Positions 31,196 through 39,113 of a stretch of 62,046 bases of DNA are shown here, one piece after another. Positions within the stretch are counted from its first letter, which is position 1, and each line of letters opens with the position of its first letter. The notes below the pieces were generated by a model, which worked only from the letters and a program-made list of their open reading frames with translations, had not been told where the DNA came from and did not search any database. Position numbers and translations under genes: made by a program. This DNA is from a virus, in the IMG/VR virus record IMGVR_UViG_3300009181_000079, positions 1 to 62,046 of that record. One strand, written 5' to 3'.

Positions 31196-31266
31196 TAACG
31201 TAAATATGTATAAATATAAATTTTTGGAGGAAAAATTTCGGGAACATTGACACCCCGACCTCTGGC
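31196..31266. promoter_or_regulatory. AT-rich divergent promoter region
   Basis: The only strongly AT-rich stretch in the region (31199-31240, TAAATATGTATAAATATAAATTTTT) lies between the candidate leftward RNA and the rightward gpW/portal genes. A TATACAT on the bottom strand (31206-31212) could be a -10 for the RNA, and TATAAAT on the top strand a -10 for the head genes. A GGAGG (31226-31230) and a TTGACA (31247-31252) follow, the latter 14 bases before the ATG at 31267. Confidence 0.5.
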
Positions 31267-31527
31267 ATGGCCTACGCCGACCATCTCCTATCCTACCGAT
31301 CCGAATCATCTGAAGACCTCATAGCAGAGAAGGCCGCACTCAAGGCACAGCGCACGATCTACTCAGCACAGGGGATGGGCACAAAATCCATGCAACGGGA
31401 TCTGCGTCTTCTGGAGGAGAGGTTGCAGGCTATCAACTTTGTCTTGAGGGAGAGAAACCCTCCTGTCATCGTGCCGCCTGTGACTAACTTTGGCGTAGGA
31501 ATCTCTGACTTCAGCACCGTCCGATGA
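31267..31527 (+). CDS. gpW-like head-to-tail joining protein
   Basis: 86 residues. Helix-turn-helix-like N-terminal part (SSEDLIAEKAALKAQRTIYS), a GMGTKSMQRDLRLLEERLQAINFVL helical core, and a short tail. gpW proteins are of this size and lie directly before the lambda-type portal gene, exactly as here (ATGA overlap with the portal). gpW closes the portal after packaging and joins the head to the tail. The start codon follows a TTGACA by 14 bases and no Shine-Dalgarno site. Confidence 0.6.
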   Translation: MAYADHLLSYRSESSEDLIAEKAALKAQRTIYSAQGMGTKSMQRDLRLLEERLQAINFVLRERNPPVIVPPVTNFGVGISDFSTVR

Positions 31528-33362
31528 GCGACAATTTGATCAAGCTCTATGATGGTCGGGGGAATGTCGTCACTGAATTTCACCCCAAGTTCAACGATGT
31601 CCGCAGGGAGATCCAATTCGGCGCGCAGTATAACCCCGCCCCTGAGAGAAGGGGCTCAAGTGGCGGAATCTATGGCAACGCGGCTCCCGAGACATGGGCT
31701 CGCAATCGGGATAGGCTTCAGTCCATGTGGGACGCGAGAGATCAATGTCAATTTAGTTGGGTTGGCGGTATGCTCGGTCGCGTCTGCCGCTACGTGGTAG
31801 GCAGGCTTCACTGCAAGTCTGAGACTCAAGACCCGCAAATTGACGCAGCCTACGACGACTACTTCCACTCCTGGTGTGGAGACGAACGGAACGAGGACGG
31901 CACAACCAACTGCGACATCACGGGCAGGGCAAGGTTCCTCAAGATGGTTCAACAGGCTTTCCTTGCTCACCTTATTGACGGCGACCATGGCTTTATCGAG
32001 GTAGCTCCAGAGTTCTCACCAACCGGAAGATACTGCCTTCAAGCAATCGAGGCGGACTGCATCGGATCCCCGAATGAACAGACTACTTTTGAGGACTATA
32101 TCGGAGGCGTGAAGATTGATGTCAATACGGGCCGGGTTCTCTACTATCGAATCTTCAAGCGCACACGCACACAGCAATATGTGAAGCTCGCAGAGGTGGA
32201 GCCAGCGAACTTCATTCATCTCAATGACTTTGACCGCTCGGGGGAATACCGGGGCCGCACCAAGCTCCTGCGCGCCCTGAACGATCTCCGAGACATCCGT
32301 GAAGCACTCACAGCCGAGATGGTCAGCGCCAAGACTCAGGCCCAGTGGTCAGCACTCATCGGAGTCAAGGACCCGTTCTCCAACCAAGGCCCGGCGGCCT
32401 GGTCGGGAAAGACCGCAGACGGCACCCCAACTCAAGACGCACAGTGGGGCAAGATTCTAAAGATGGCAGAGGGCGAGCAGTTCCAGATGCTCACCCCTTC
32501 CGCCCGTCCTTCAGGTGCTTTCATGAACCTGATTGACACCCTGATTCGCAAGCTGGCCATCAGCCTGGAACTCAGCTACGGTATGGTGTGGAACCTCGCC
32601 ACCCTCGGCGGAGCCAGCCAGCGCATCGAGACAGAAGCCGACAATCTCAAGATTCAGACCTGGCAGGATCTCCTGAAGGACTACATCCTCACACGGGTCC
32701 GGAACAAAGTCATCGCGGAAGGCATCGCCACTCAGATGCTACCACCTCATCCAGCATGGAAGAGGCACTCTTGGAGATTTGGTAAGCAGATCACCGCAGA
32801 CTTGGGCTACGAGATGGAAAGCGACCTGAAGGCCGTAGGCGCCGGCATTGCCGAGATCGAGCATGTGGTGGCCAAGCACACCGGAAAGAGCTTCAGCGAG
32901 GTCTGTGCGAGCAACACGGCGGCAGCCAATACAGCTATCAACAACGCATCGCAGGCCGGCATCCCCGTCGAAGTCACAGCCCGCGGAATGTTCCCGGACA
33001 TCACAGCCCAGCGCGCGAACTTCCTGCAAAGCCAGGCGCCACCTCCACCACCCGCAAGCCCCGTCAGCATCGGCGTCCTCGGGGACAAGGGCATCAAGCC
33101 TCTCATCGACATCATGGAGAAAGTCGGAGACGGAACGATCGACAGGGAATCCGCCATCAACGCCATCATCGAAATCTACAGCCAGCCAGGCAACGAGCTC
33201 TCCCGCCAGGACGCGGAGAAGCTCATACCAGAGGAGCCGGAAGAGGAAGACCTCAATCGGTCGGCGGGGCTCACACCTGAAGGCAAGCACGCGCCAGTGG
33301 TCGCAGGTCCGAAGCCCAGCAGCAACGGCAGTAAGCCCAAGACGAACGGAGCACGCAAATGA
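31524..33362 (+). CDS. Portal protein, lambda gpB family
   Basis: 612 residues. The sequence follows lambda-type portals: an N-terminal crown and clip region with ETWARNRDRLQSMWDARDQC; DITGRARFLKMVQQAFLAHLIDGDHG, the wing motif; and a C-terminal charged tail (about 560-612). The portal ring is the DNA entry and exit channel. The N-terminus also carries the REIQFG peptide (30-33), part of a motif shared with the downstream virion proteins. It overlaps the next gene by ATGA. Confidence 0.85.
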   Translation: MSDNLIKLYDGRGNVVTEFHPKFNDVRREIQFGAQYNPAPERRGSSGGIYGNAAPETWARNRDRLQSMWDARDQCQFSWVGGMLGRVCRYVVGRLHCKSETQDPQIDAAYDDYFHSWCGDERNEDGTTNCDITGRARFLKMVQQAFLAHLIDGDHGFIEVAPEFSPTGRYCLQAIEADCIGSPNEQTTFEDYIGGVKIDVNTGRVLYYRIFKRTRTQQYVKLAEVEPANFIHLNDFDRSGEYRGRTKLLRALNDLRDIREALTAEMVSAKTQAQWSALIGVKDPFSNQGPAAWSGKTADGTPTQDAQWGKILKMAEGEQFQMLTPSARPSGAFMNLIDTLIRKLAISLELSYGMVWNLATLGGASQRIETEADNLKIQTWQDLLKDYILTRVRNKVIAEGIATQMLPPHPAWKRHSWRFGKQITADLGYEMESDLKAVGAGIAEIEHVVAKHTGKSFSEVCASNTAAANTAINNASQAGIPVEVTARGMFPDITAQRANFLQSQAPPPPPASPVSIGVLGDKGIKPLIDIMEKVGDGTIDRESAINAIIEIYSQPGNELSRQDAEKLIPEEPEEEDLNRSAGLTPEGKHAPVVAGPKPSSNGSKPKTNGARK

Positions 33363-36300
33363 AGAACCCGCTTTTCAAGTCAGGCATCAAATCCGGAACC
33401 CACCACCTCGGAGGAGTGGGTGAGATAAAGCGCATCCGCCTGCGCGACATCCACAGCCCACAGCAAACCGTGGACGAGAAGAAGGTGAGGAAGCTTGCCC
33501 GCTTCACGAAGAACATGCCAGGCACGCCCACGGTGAGCCACGCAGGCCGCGGGAAGTATGTCCTCAAGGACGGCAACCACCGGGTCAACGCAGCGCTCAG
33601 GCAGGGCAAGCGGGTGATCGATGTCCGGGTTCAGAAGTTCTCCTCCCGCTCTCCTCTCATCCAGTTCATGCACTGCACAGCCGAAGCCGTCCCACGAGCT
33701 GACATCCCGCGCAAGATTGTGAAAAGAAAGATCACCAAAAAGCCAATCCAGTTCGCTGCATTTGATATGTATAGAACCTGGATGGACCCGATCGACAAGA
33801 GTAGCCCGGGCCGAAAGAACCGCAGGGCGCTTCAGGATGCCGCCGGCAGGTCCGTTGATCTACCGGCCAGCAAGCCGCCCCGAGTTTCATCCGGAGGGAT
33901 TGGGCGTTCACTGTCCCAGGAGCGCATCGAACAAAAGATACAACAACGCGCGGCTAGAGAAGTCGCGGACCAGATGGAAGGCATTCGCGATCACCCGGGC
34001 GTCGGGGCGCCCTCTACTGAGGGCGAGCTTGCTCGGCACAAGAAGGCCATGCAGGGTCCGGAGCTTTATCATCCTGAGAACGAGGCGAAGGGCTCAGTGA
34101 TCCACACGCGGAATAAGCCAGCTCCAGTGGACGCATGGAAGCACCGAGACCCGAAGGCGTGGTTGGTGGCTAACAAGGCTCAAGGGAGACACGCCGATCT
34201 CGATCCGGAGAACATGACCGCCATGCAGAAGGCGTCCATGAGAAAGGAGGCACAAGCCTTCCGCGATACTGAAGCGAAGACGCTCCGATCTCTCCGTGGT
34301 CGGATACAGGAGATGCGCAAGGCCGTAAGCCCTGGATTCAAGCCATCAGAAAATTTCAAGCCGAGCTCTGGGTCTAACAATATCGTCGGCGGGATGAAGC
34401 CAGAGAAGTGGGAGCCAAAAGGAACACTGAGGATCGGCCCTGGACTCAGCACTCCTGAGATGGTCCATGGCGCGATCTCTCATGTGGATCAAAAAGCAGG
34501 AGAACGCATATCCACGGTGAAGAGCAGACTCGCCCGCATGGTCGGAACCTTAAGGAACAGGGTGTCTGAGACAACCGGTATTCCGGAAGGACCGGCACGC
34601 CATGCTCAGGTGAAGGGATACCTCGAAGGAATGATTCCATCGGAAGGCCCTACAGCAATGGACCTCACGAAGAAGATTGATCCAACTCGATCCGAGCGAA
34701 TCCAGAAAGCGATGAATTGGAAACCGGAGCGGGTCGAGAAGTCACGCCGCGCAATCGCGAAGCTGGAGCACCAGGCAAACAGCGCTGAATATCTCTCACA
34801 GGTCCGGCAGGGCGTCGTAAAGAAAATGGTAGCCGCCCCAAGAGTATCAACCCTTCCTGACGGTTACGTTCCAGGCGCCGCCCTCAAGAAGCTCGGGCGC
34901 ATCGCTGGCGCAACCGCCCTGGTCGGCGCAGGAGCCTACGGCATCCGGAAATATCTGAACCGCAATAAGGAGGAGCCAAAGCAGTTGAAGATGTCAGCGC
35001 GCGGACGGATCATTCAGTTCGTGGTCCCTCGTCAGGTTAAGCAAATAAGGAAGGCGATCCTGACCGCGCGCGAGCCAGCAAAGCGATGGAGGGCTTCTTC
35101 CTTTGCTGATCATGTGATGTCCGAATCTGAGAAAAGAGGAGGAACCGCACAGCGATTCTTCCCGAATCTTTACTCGAACATGCCACCCAAGACCTACAAT
35201 CTGCACGGGCGACCAGTGGACGCTCAGCGAATGGCCCGAGAGCAGAGCAGGGCCGGCCACGAGGAGAAGCTCGTCCAGCGACTTGTTGAGCAAGGGAAGA
35301 TCGTCCGCACTGACAAGCCGATTCCGAAAGAAGCATTCACCAACTACCCAGTCAATGCCATCGGAAAGCTGCCATCCGTGGAAGAGGTGATGTCCCAGGA
35401 TATTGTCGGCGATGTATCAAGCCGGGTTTCCAATCAATTCGCAAAGCACGCAGGGACCGCTCGTGCCGTAGTCTCAGAGGAGAGACGGATGCCGCTCGCA
35501 ATCATCCAGCACACTCCATCTCCATTGGCTGATAAGATCGCCGCAACTGAGCGGCGCGCAGTCGAAGCAGAGGGTCTCGTAGGCGGGCTCAGGGCGTCAG
35601 TAGCATCCTCAAAGAAAGCAGCGTCGGAGTCCGCCTCGCGCCACGCTGAGGAGATGAAGCGCCAGATCTTTCGCGGCGACCGCAACCTTTTGATCGGAGC
35701 CGGGGCCGCCGGGGCCGCCGGGATTGGCGGGGGATACCTACTTGGCCGCAAGAAGAAGGAAGTGCAGTTCAGCGAGAAGAAGCGCGAACTTACACCATGG
35801 CAGAAGGTCGGCATCTCGGCCGCAGCCAGCGGGGCGGTCCTCGGGGCTATTCCAGCATTCAGACATGGATCGACTTTCGGGGGAGTCGCCAGGTCCATCG
35901 CGACCGGGGCTGGTATTGGGTCTGTCGTCGGAGGCGGCGGGACATACATTGGCACTAAAATTCTAGGCGAACCGAGAAAGGACGATCCGATCGGCACAAC
36001 TAAGCGGGCCGCTGTAGGCGGGGCTATCGCCGGCCTTGGTCTCGGTGCCGCAGGGGCCATCGCTCTCCGTAGGGGGCATTTCAAGGGCGCTATGAATGAC
36101 TGGAGGCCCGTCACATTTATCAGGCGCACCGCAGCGCCAGTGGCCATTGCCACAGGAGCCGGAGCCGGAGCCCTTATTGCGGGTAGCCACGCAGCAGACG
36201 AGGGGCAGCAGGTTGATACGATGCGCAATCTCAAGAAGTCCATCCGCATGTCGTCCAAGCTCAAGCCAATCAGGTTCGCCATCGAAGCCCCGCTCTCGGG

Positions 36301-37741
36301 TAAGCTGGCCGCAGATCGTTATCGCAAGAAAATCGCCGATGATGATTTCGATCGCCGTGATGCAAATGTGCTTCGCTCCTCCGGGGCGGGGGCAGTCCTT
36401 GGCGGAATGTTGGGAGGCAGGCGCGGGGCTCTTGCCGGCGCCGGGCTTGGGGCAGCAAGCGTTCTTGGAATACGTCAGGCCACTAATAGCGGCAAGGATA
36501 TGTATGGCGAGCGTTCGCGCGGAGCCAAGCAAGCTGAGAGCCTTCCATGGAAGATTGCCGCCATCGGAGCGGCGGGACTTAGTGGGCGCAGTATTTACAA
36601 TAAGCTGAAATCACTTCGCGGCACCACCCTGAGCCGCAAGGGAGGGCTGATCGAATTTCGCGATTGGTCTGACAAGTGGGTTGGCGACAATGTGAACTAC
36701 ACGGCCCGAGGCGAAGACGTATCCCGATGGGGCGGAAGGGGCGGAAGGCTCGTCCGCGACATCGGGCGCAAGGCTCGCGGTGAGGAGCACAAGGATTCCC
36801 GCGGCAGGGTCCAGACCCCTGAGTGGCAAAAGCCATGGGCTAAGAAGGCCATGCTCATTGGCGGTGTCGGACTGGCGCTCGGAGCGGGCGTCCTTACACG
36901 CGGAAAGCTCAAGGGGCTCGCCCAGGAAGCCAAGGCATCGTATGGGGTCAATCAGGTCCCAAGGCCCGCTGCAAGATTTGCGCACAACGTCATGGAGGGC
37001 AACGTGTCTCATTCGATCAAGAACCGCATCGGGGCCTTTGTTCCAGGACCAGTGAAGCGCGGCTATCAAAAGGTGAAGGGATTCTTCGGCAACGTCGCTC
37101 GCGATGTAGAGCACAAGGCCGCCAGCAAGCTGGACAAGATCAACGAAGCCGTGGAGAACGAAAGCAATATGGTCGTCACCGCGAAGGGTAAAATCCACAA
37201 CGCGCGCAAGGTGAATGCAGCAGTTGCAGAGCAACAAGATGCTGTCGATAAAGCCAATGCCATAGCAAAGAGAGGGCAGGCCAATATCCAAGTGATGCGC
37301 TCCCCAGAGGAGCAGGCAGCAGAGGAAATTCTCAATACTATCCATGGGAAGCCACGCACATTTCTTTCTTCCAATGAAAAGCCGATCCGATTCGACGCTT
37401 GGGACATCAAGGAGAGGAGCCGCAATACCGCTATTGTCCGCACCCCGGACTACGACGAGACCCGCAAGAAACGCGAACACAAAAGGATGTCGAAATCCAC
37501 CGGATACCTTCTGCGTGATCTCGGCATTGCAGCGGCGGGCGGGATTGGATTATGGGCGGGGCACAGGCGCGGATTTGCGAAAGCCGCCAGCACCCGTCCT
37601 TTGATTTCTCCGACCGCTCGCGCCATCGAGGAGGCCCCTCCTCAGATGTGGATCCCGCAATCTGTCCAGCCAATCCGGTCCTATCAATCCATGGACCAAA
37701 TCATCCATCTCAATAACCAACTAGACAACCTGTTGACATAA
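33359..37741 (+). CDS. Very large modular virion protein (ParB-like N-terminus, glycine-zipper helices)
   Basis: 1460 residues. The N-terminus (about 20-95) has a ParB/Srx-fold signature with DGNHRVNAAL at 71-80. The rest is modular: basic helical segments alternate with glycine-rich hydrophobic helices, for example near 510-540, 780-800, 815-870, 880-905, 925-945, 1010-1045, 1160-1185 and 1390-1405. Seven copies of an [I/V]-[Q/R/E]-F peptide occur, at 101, 130, 552, 802, 971, 1098 and 1343. Its place after the portal and before the prohead protease suggests an internal, possibly ejected, protein. Processing into several products is possible. I do not recognise a known counterpart. Confidence 0.7.
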   Translation: MKNPLFKSGIKSGTHHLGGVGEIKRIRLRDIHSPQQTVDEKKVRKLARFTKNMPGTPTVSHAGRGKYVLKDGNHRVNAALRQGKRVIDVRVQKFSSRSPLIQFMHCTAEAVPRADIPRKIVKRKITKKPIQFAAFDMYRTWMDPIDKSSPGRKNRRALQDAAGRSVDLPASKPPRVSSGGIGRSLSQERIEQKIQQRAAREVADQMEGIRDHPGVGAPSTEGELARHKKAMQGPELYHPENEAKGSVIHTRNKPAPVDAWKHRDPKAWLVANKAQGRHADLDPENMTAMQKASMRKEAQAFRDTEAKTLRSLRGRIQEMRKAVSPGFKPSENFKPSSGSNNIVGGMKPEKWEPKGTLRIGPGLSTPEMVHGAISHVDQKAGERISTVKSRLARMVGTLRNRVSETTGIPEGPARHAQVKGYLEGMIPSEGPTAMDLTKKIDPTRSERIQKAMNWKPERVEKSRRAIAKLEHQANSAEYLSQVRQGVVKKMVAAPRVSTLPDGYVPGAALKKLGRIAGATALVGAGAYGIRKYLNRNKEEPKQLKMSARGRIIQFVVPRQVKQIRKAILTAREPAKRWRASSFADHVMSESEKRGGTAQRFFPNLYSNMPPKTYNLHGRPVDAQRMAREQSRAGHEEKLVQRLVEQGKIVRTDKPIPKEAFTNYPVNAIGKLPSVEEVMSQDIVGDVSSRVSNQFAKHAGTARAVVSEERRMPLAIIQHTPSPLADKIAATERRAVEAEGLVGGLRASVASSKKAASESASRHAEEMKRQIFRGDRNLLIGAGAAGAAGIGGGYLLGRKKKEVQFSEKKRELTPWQKVGISAAASGAVLGAIPAFRHGSTFGGVARSIATGAGIGSVVGGGGTYIGTKILGEPRKDDPIGTTKRAAVGGAIAGLGLGAAGAIALRRGHFKGAMNDWRPVTFIRRTAAPVAIATGAGAGALIAGSHAADEGQQVDTMRNLKKSIRMSSKLKPIRFAIEAPLSGKLAADRYRKKIADDDFDRRDANVLRSSGAGAVLGGMLGGRRGALAGAGLGAASVLGIRQATNSGKDMYGERSRGAKQAESLPWKIAAIGAAGLSGRSIYNKLKSLRGTTLSRKGGLIEFRDWSDKWVGDNVNYTARGEDVSRWGGRGGRLVRDIGRKARGEEHKDSRGRVQTPEWQKPWAKKAMLIGGVGLALGAGVLTRGKLKGLAQEAKASYGVNQVPRPAARFAHNVMEGNVSHSIKNRIGAFVPGPVKRGYQKVKGFFGNVARDVEHKAASKLDKINEAVENESNMVVTAKGKIHNARKVNAAVAEQQDAVDKANAIAKRGQANIQVMRSPEEQAAEEILNTIHGKPRTFLSSNEKPIRFDAWDIKERSRNTAIVRTPDYDETRKKREHKRMSKSTGYLLRDLGIAAAGGIGLWAGHRRGFAKAASTRPLISPTARAIEEAPPQMWIPQSVQPIRSYQSMDQIIHLNNQLDNLLT

Positions 37742-37752
37742 CCACAAACACC

Positions 37753-39096
37753 ATGAACACACGCCTAATCCAACTGAACAACACCGCCTCCCGCTGCCTC
37801 GAATTTCGCAGCTACGATGAAGATGAATCACATCTCCTGCGAAACACAGCCATCGGCGCAGGAGGACTTGCGGCGGCCGGAGCAGGCGCGGCATACTACC
37901 GCGGAGGTCAAATCCCTCGCCCATCGGCAGTGATGTCCGGAGGTTCAACTTTCGGGAACAGGCTCAGCGACGTTGGAACACGAATGAGGGTTGGTGCGGC
38001 ACAACTCGGCGATGATGCTGCTGGCCTTGGTCGGCGCGCTGGGCAATATGCCAGCGGAGCCGGTGGAGCGATTGGCGGAATGGGCGCAGAATACAGAAGC
38101 CTGCGCTCCGCGCAAGGCGGGCTTGGTCATCCTGTCACCCGGGCCGGCGCTGGTCGCATGAGCTCGCTCTGGGGCGCAGTCAAGGGAGCAGCCAGCAAGA
38201 TCAAGGGCCTTCGGTTTGATGCAATGGGTAACGTCATTGAATTTCGCAGCTACGATGACGAGTCTCATCTCGGTCGCAACGCCGCCATCGGTGCTTTATT
38301 AGCTGGCGCTGGCGTGGGTGGTGTGTATGCAAGGGGGGCGCGCTACAATGCCGCGAACAACTGGGAGGGTCGCATGGAGGGGTCTAAATTTGGATTTGGA
38401 GAAAATATGCGCTCTGGTGTCACTGGGCTTCGCGATGACGCCACGCGCGCTGGGCGATATGCCAAGAACGTAGGCTCTGGAATTGCTGAAGGAGCCGGGC
38501 ATTATGGCGACCTTCGCGCAGGCGCGAAAGAGGGACTCGGCCTGGGTCGCGGCGCTTCAGCCAAGGGAGCGCTCAAGAGGCTGGTCCAAAACGTAAGGAA
38601 CATCCGCTATCAGTCCAGCTCTCCATTGATTGCCCTCAACGCAAAGCTGGATAGTGTCATTGAATTTGAAGATCGGCCCAAGGCTGGATATTGGAGCAAC
38701 AACATGGCGGCAACCAGGGCGATGCGGGCCAGCGATAAGGGGGTTGGTCTAGTCCTGGCAGACCCCGAACTGATTGGCAACAGAGTGACAAAATCACTCG
38801 GACACTCTTTGGCGGGCGCTGGCATTGGAGCCGGAGCCGGAGCTGGCATCGGAGCGCTGGTTGCGAAAAATATGCCAAGAGGCAGAGGCGCGGGCATTGG
38901 GGCGATTATTGGCGGGCTGACCGGCGCTGGTATCGGAGATGTTCATGGCATGTATTCCGCGGATAAAGCTTACCTTGCAAAGAAGGGCATCACAATGCGC
39001 GGAGGCGGCTTTTTGGCTCCCAAGCTTTCCAAAGAGGCGCAACAGAAATACTTGCACCAAGATTACGCCGGAGGCGGCTGGAAGCCCAGTAAATAA
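37753..39096 (+). CDS. Glycine-zipper virion protein with internal duplication
   Basis: 447 residues. Two copies of a module run FRSYDEDES-HLLRNTAIGAGG (from about 17) and FRSYDDES-HLGRNAAIGALL (from about 163), each beginning with LEF or IEF followed by a glycine-zipper membrane-type helix and a helical spacer. A third partial unit ends with SVIEF at 303. A very Gly/Ala-rich segment (about 350-395) resembles a membrane-penetrating hairpin. The start follows TTGACA by 14 bases with an A/C leader. Probably an internal or ejection protein, by position. Confidence 0.65.
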   Translation: MNTRLIQLNNTASRCLEFRSYDEDESHLLRNTAIGAGGLAAAGAGAAYYRGGQIPRPSAVMSGGSTFGNRLSDVGTRMRVGAAQLGDDAAGLGRRAGQYASGAGGAIGGMGAEYRSLRSAQGGLGHPVTRAGAGRMSSLWGAVKGAASKIKGLRFDAMGNVIEFRSYDDESHLGRNAAIGALLAGAGVGGVYARGARYNAANNWEGRMEGSKFGFGENMRSGVTGLRDDATRAGRYAKNVGSGIAEGAGHYGDLRAGAKEGLGLGRGASAKGALKRLVQNVRNIRYQSSSPLIALNAKLDSVIEFEDRPKAGYWSNNMAATRAMRASDKGVGLVLADPELIGNRVTKSLGHSLAGAGIGAGAGAGIGALVAKNMPRGRGAGIGAIIGGLTGAGIGDVHGMYSADKAYLAKKGITMRGGGFLAPKLSKEAQQKYLHQDYAGGGWKPSK

Positions 39097-39113
39097 GGCA
39101 ATCCATAAAAGCC

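Noticed and set aside
31247-31252. TTGACA as an ordinary sigma-70 promoter before the gpW-like gene
   Set aside because: A -10 box at the right spacing would fall inside the coding region and none is seen.
35434-37480. Bottom-strand ORFs opposite the 1460-residue virion gene
   Set aside because: They arise from the Gly/Ala-rich coding strand and lack ribosome binding sites; the top-strand frame has modular structure.
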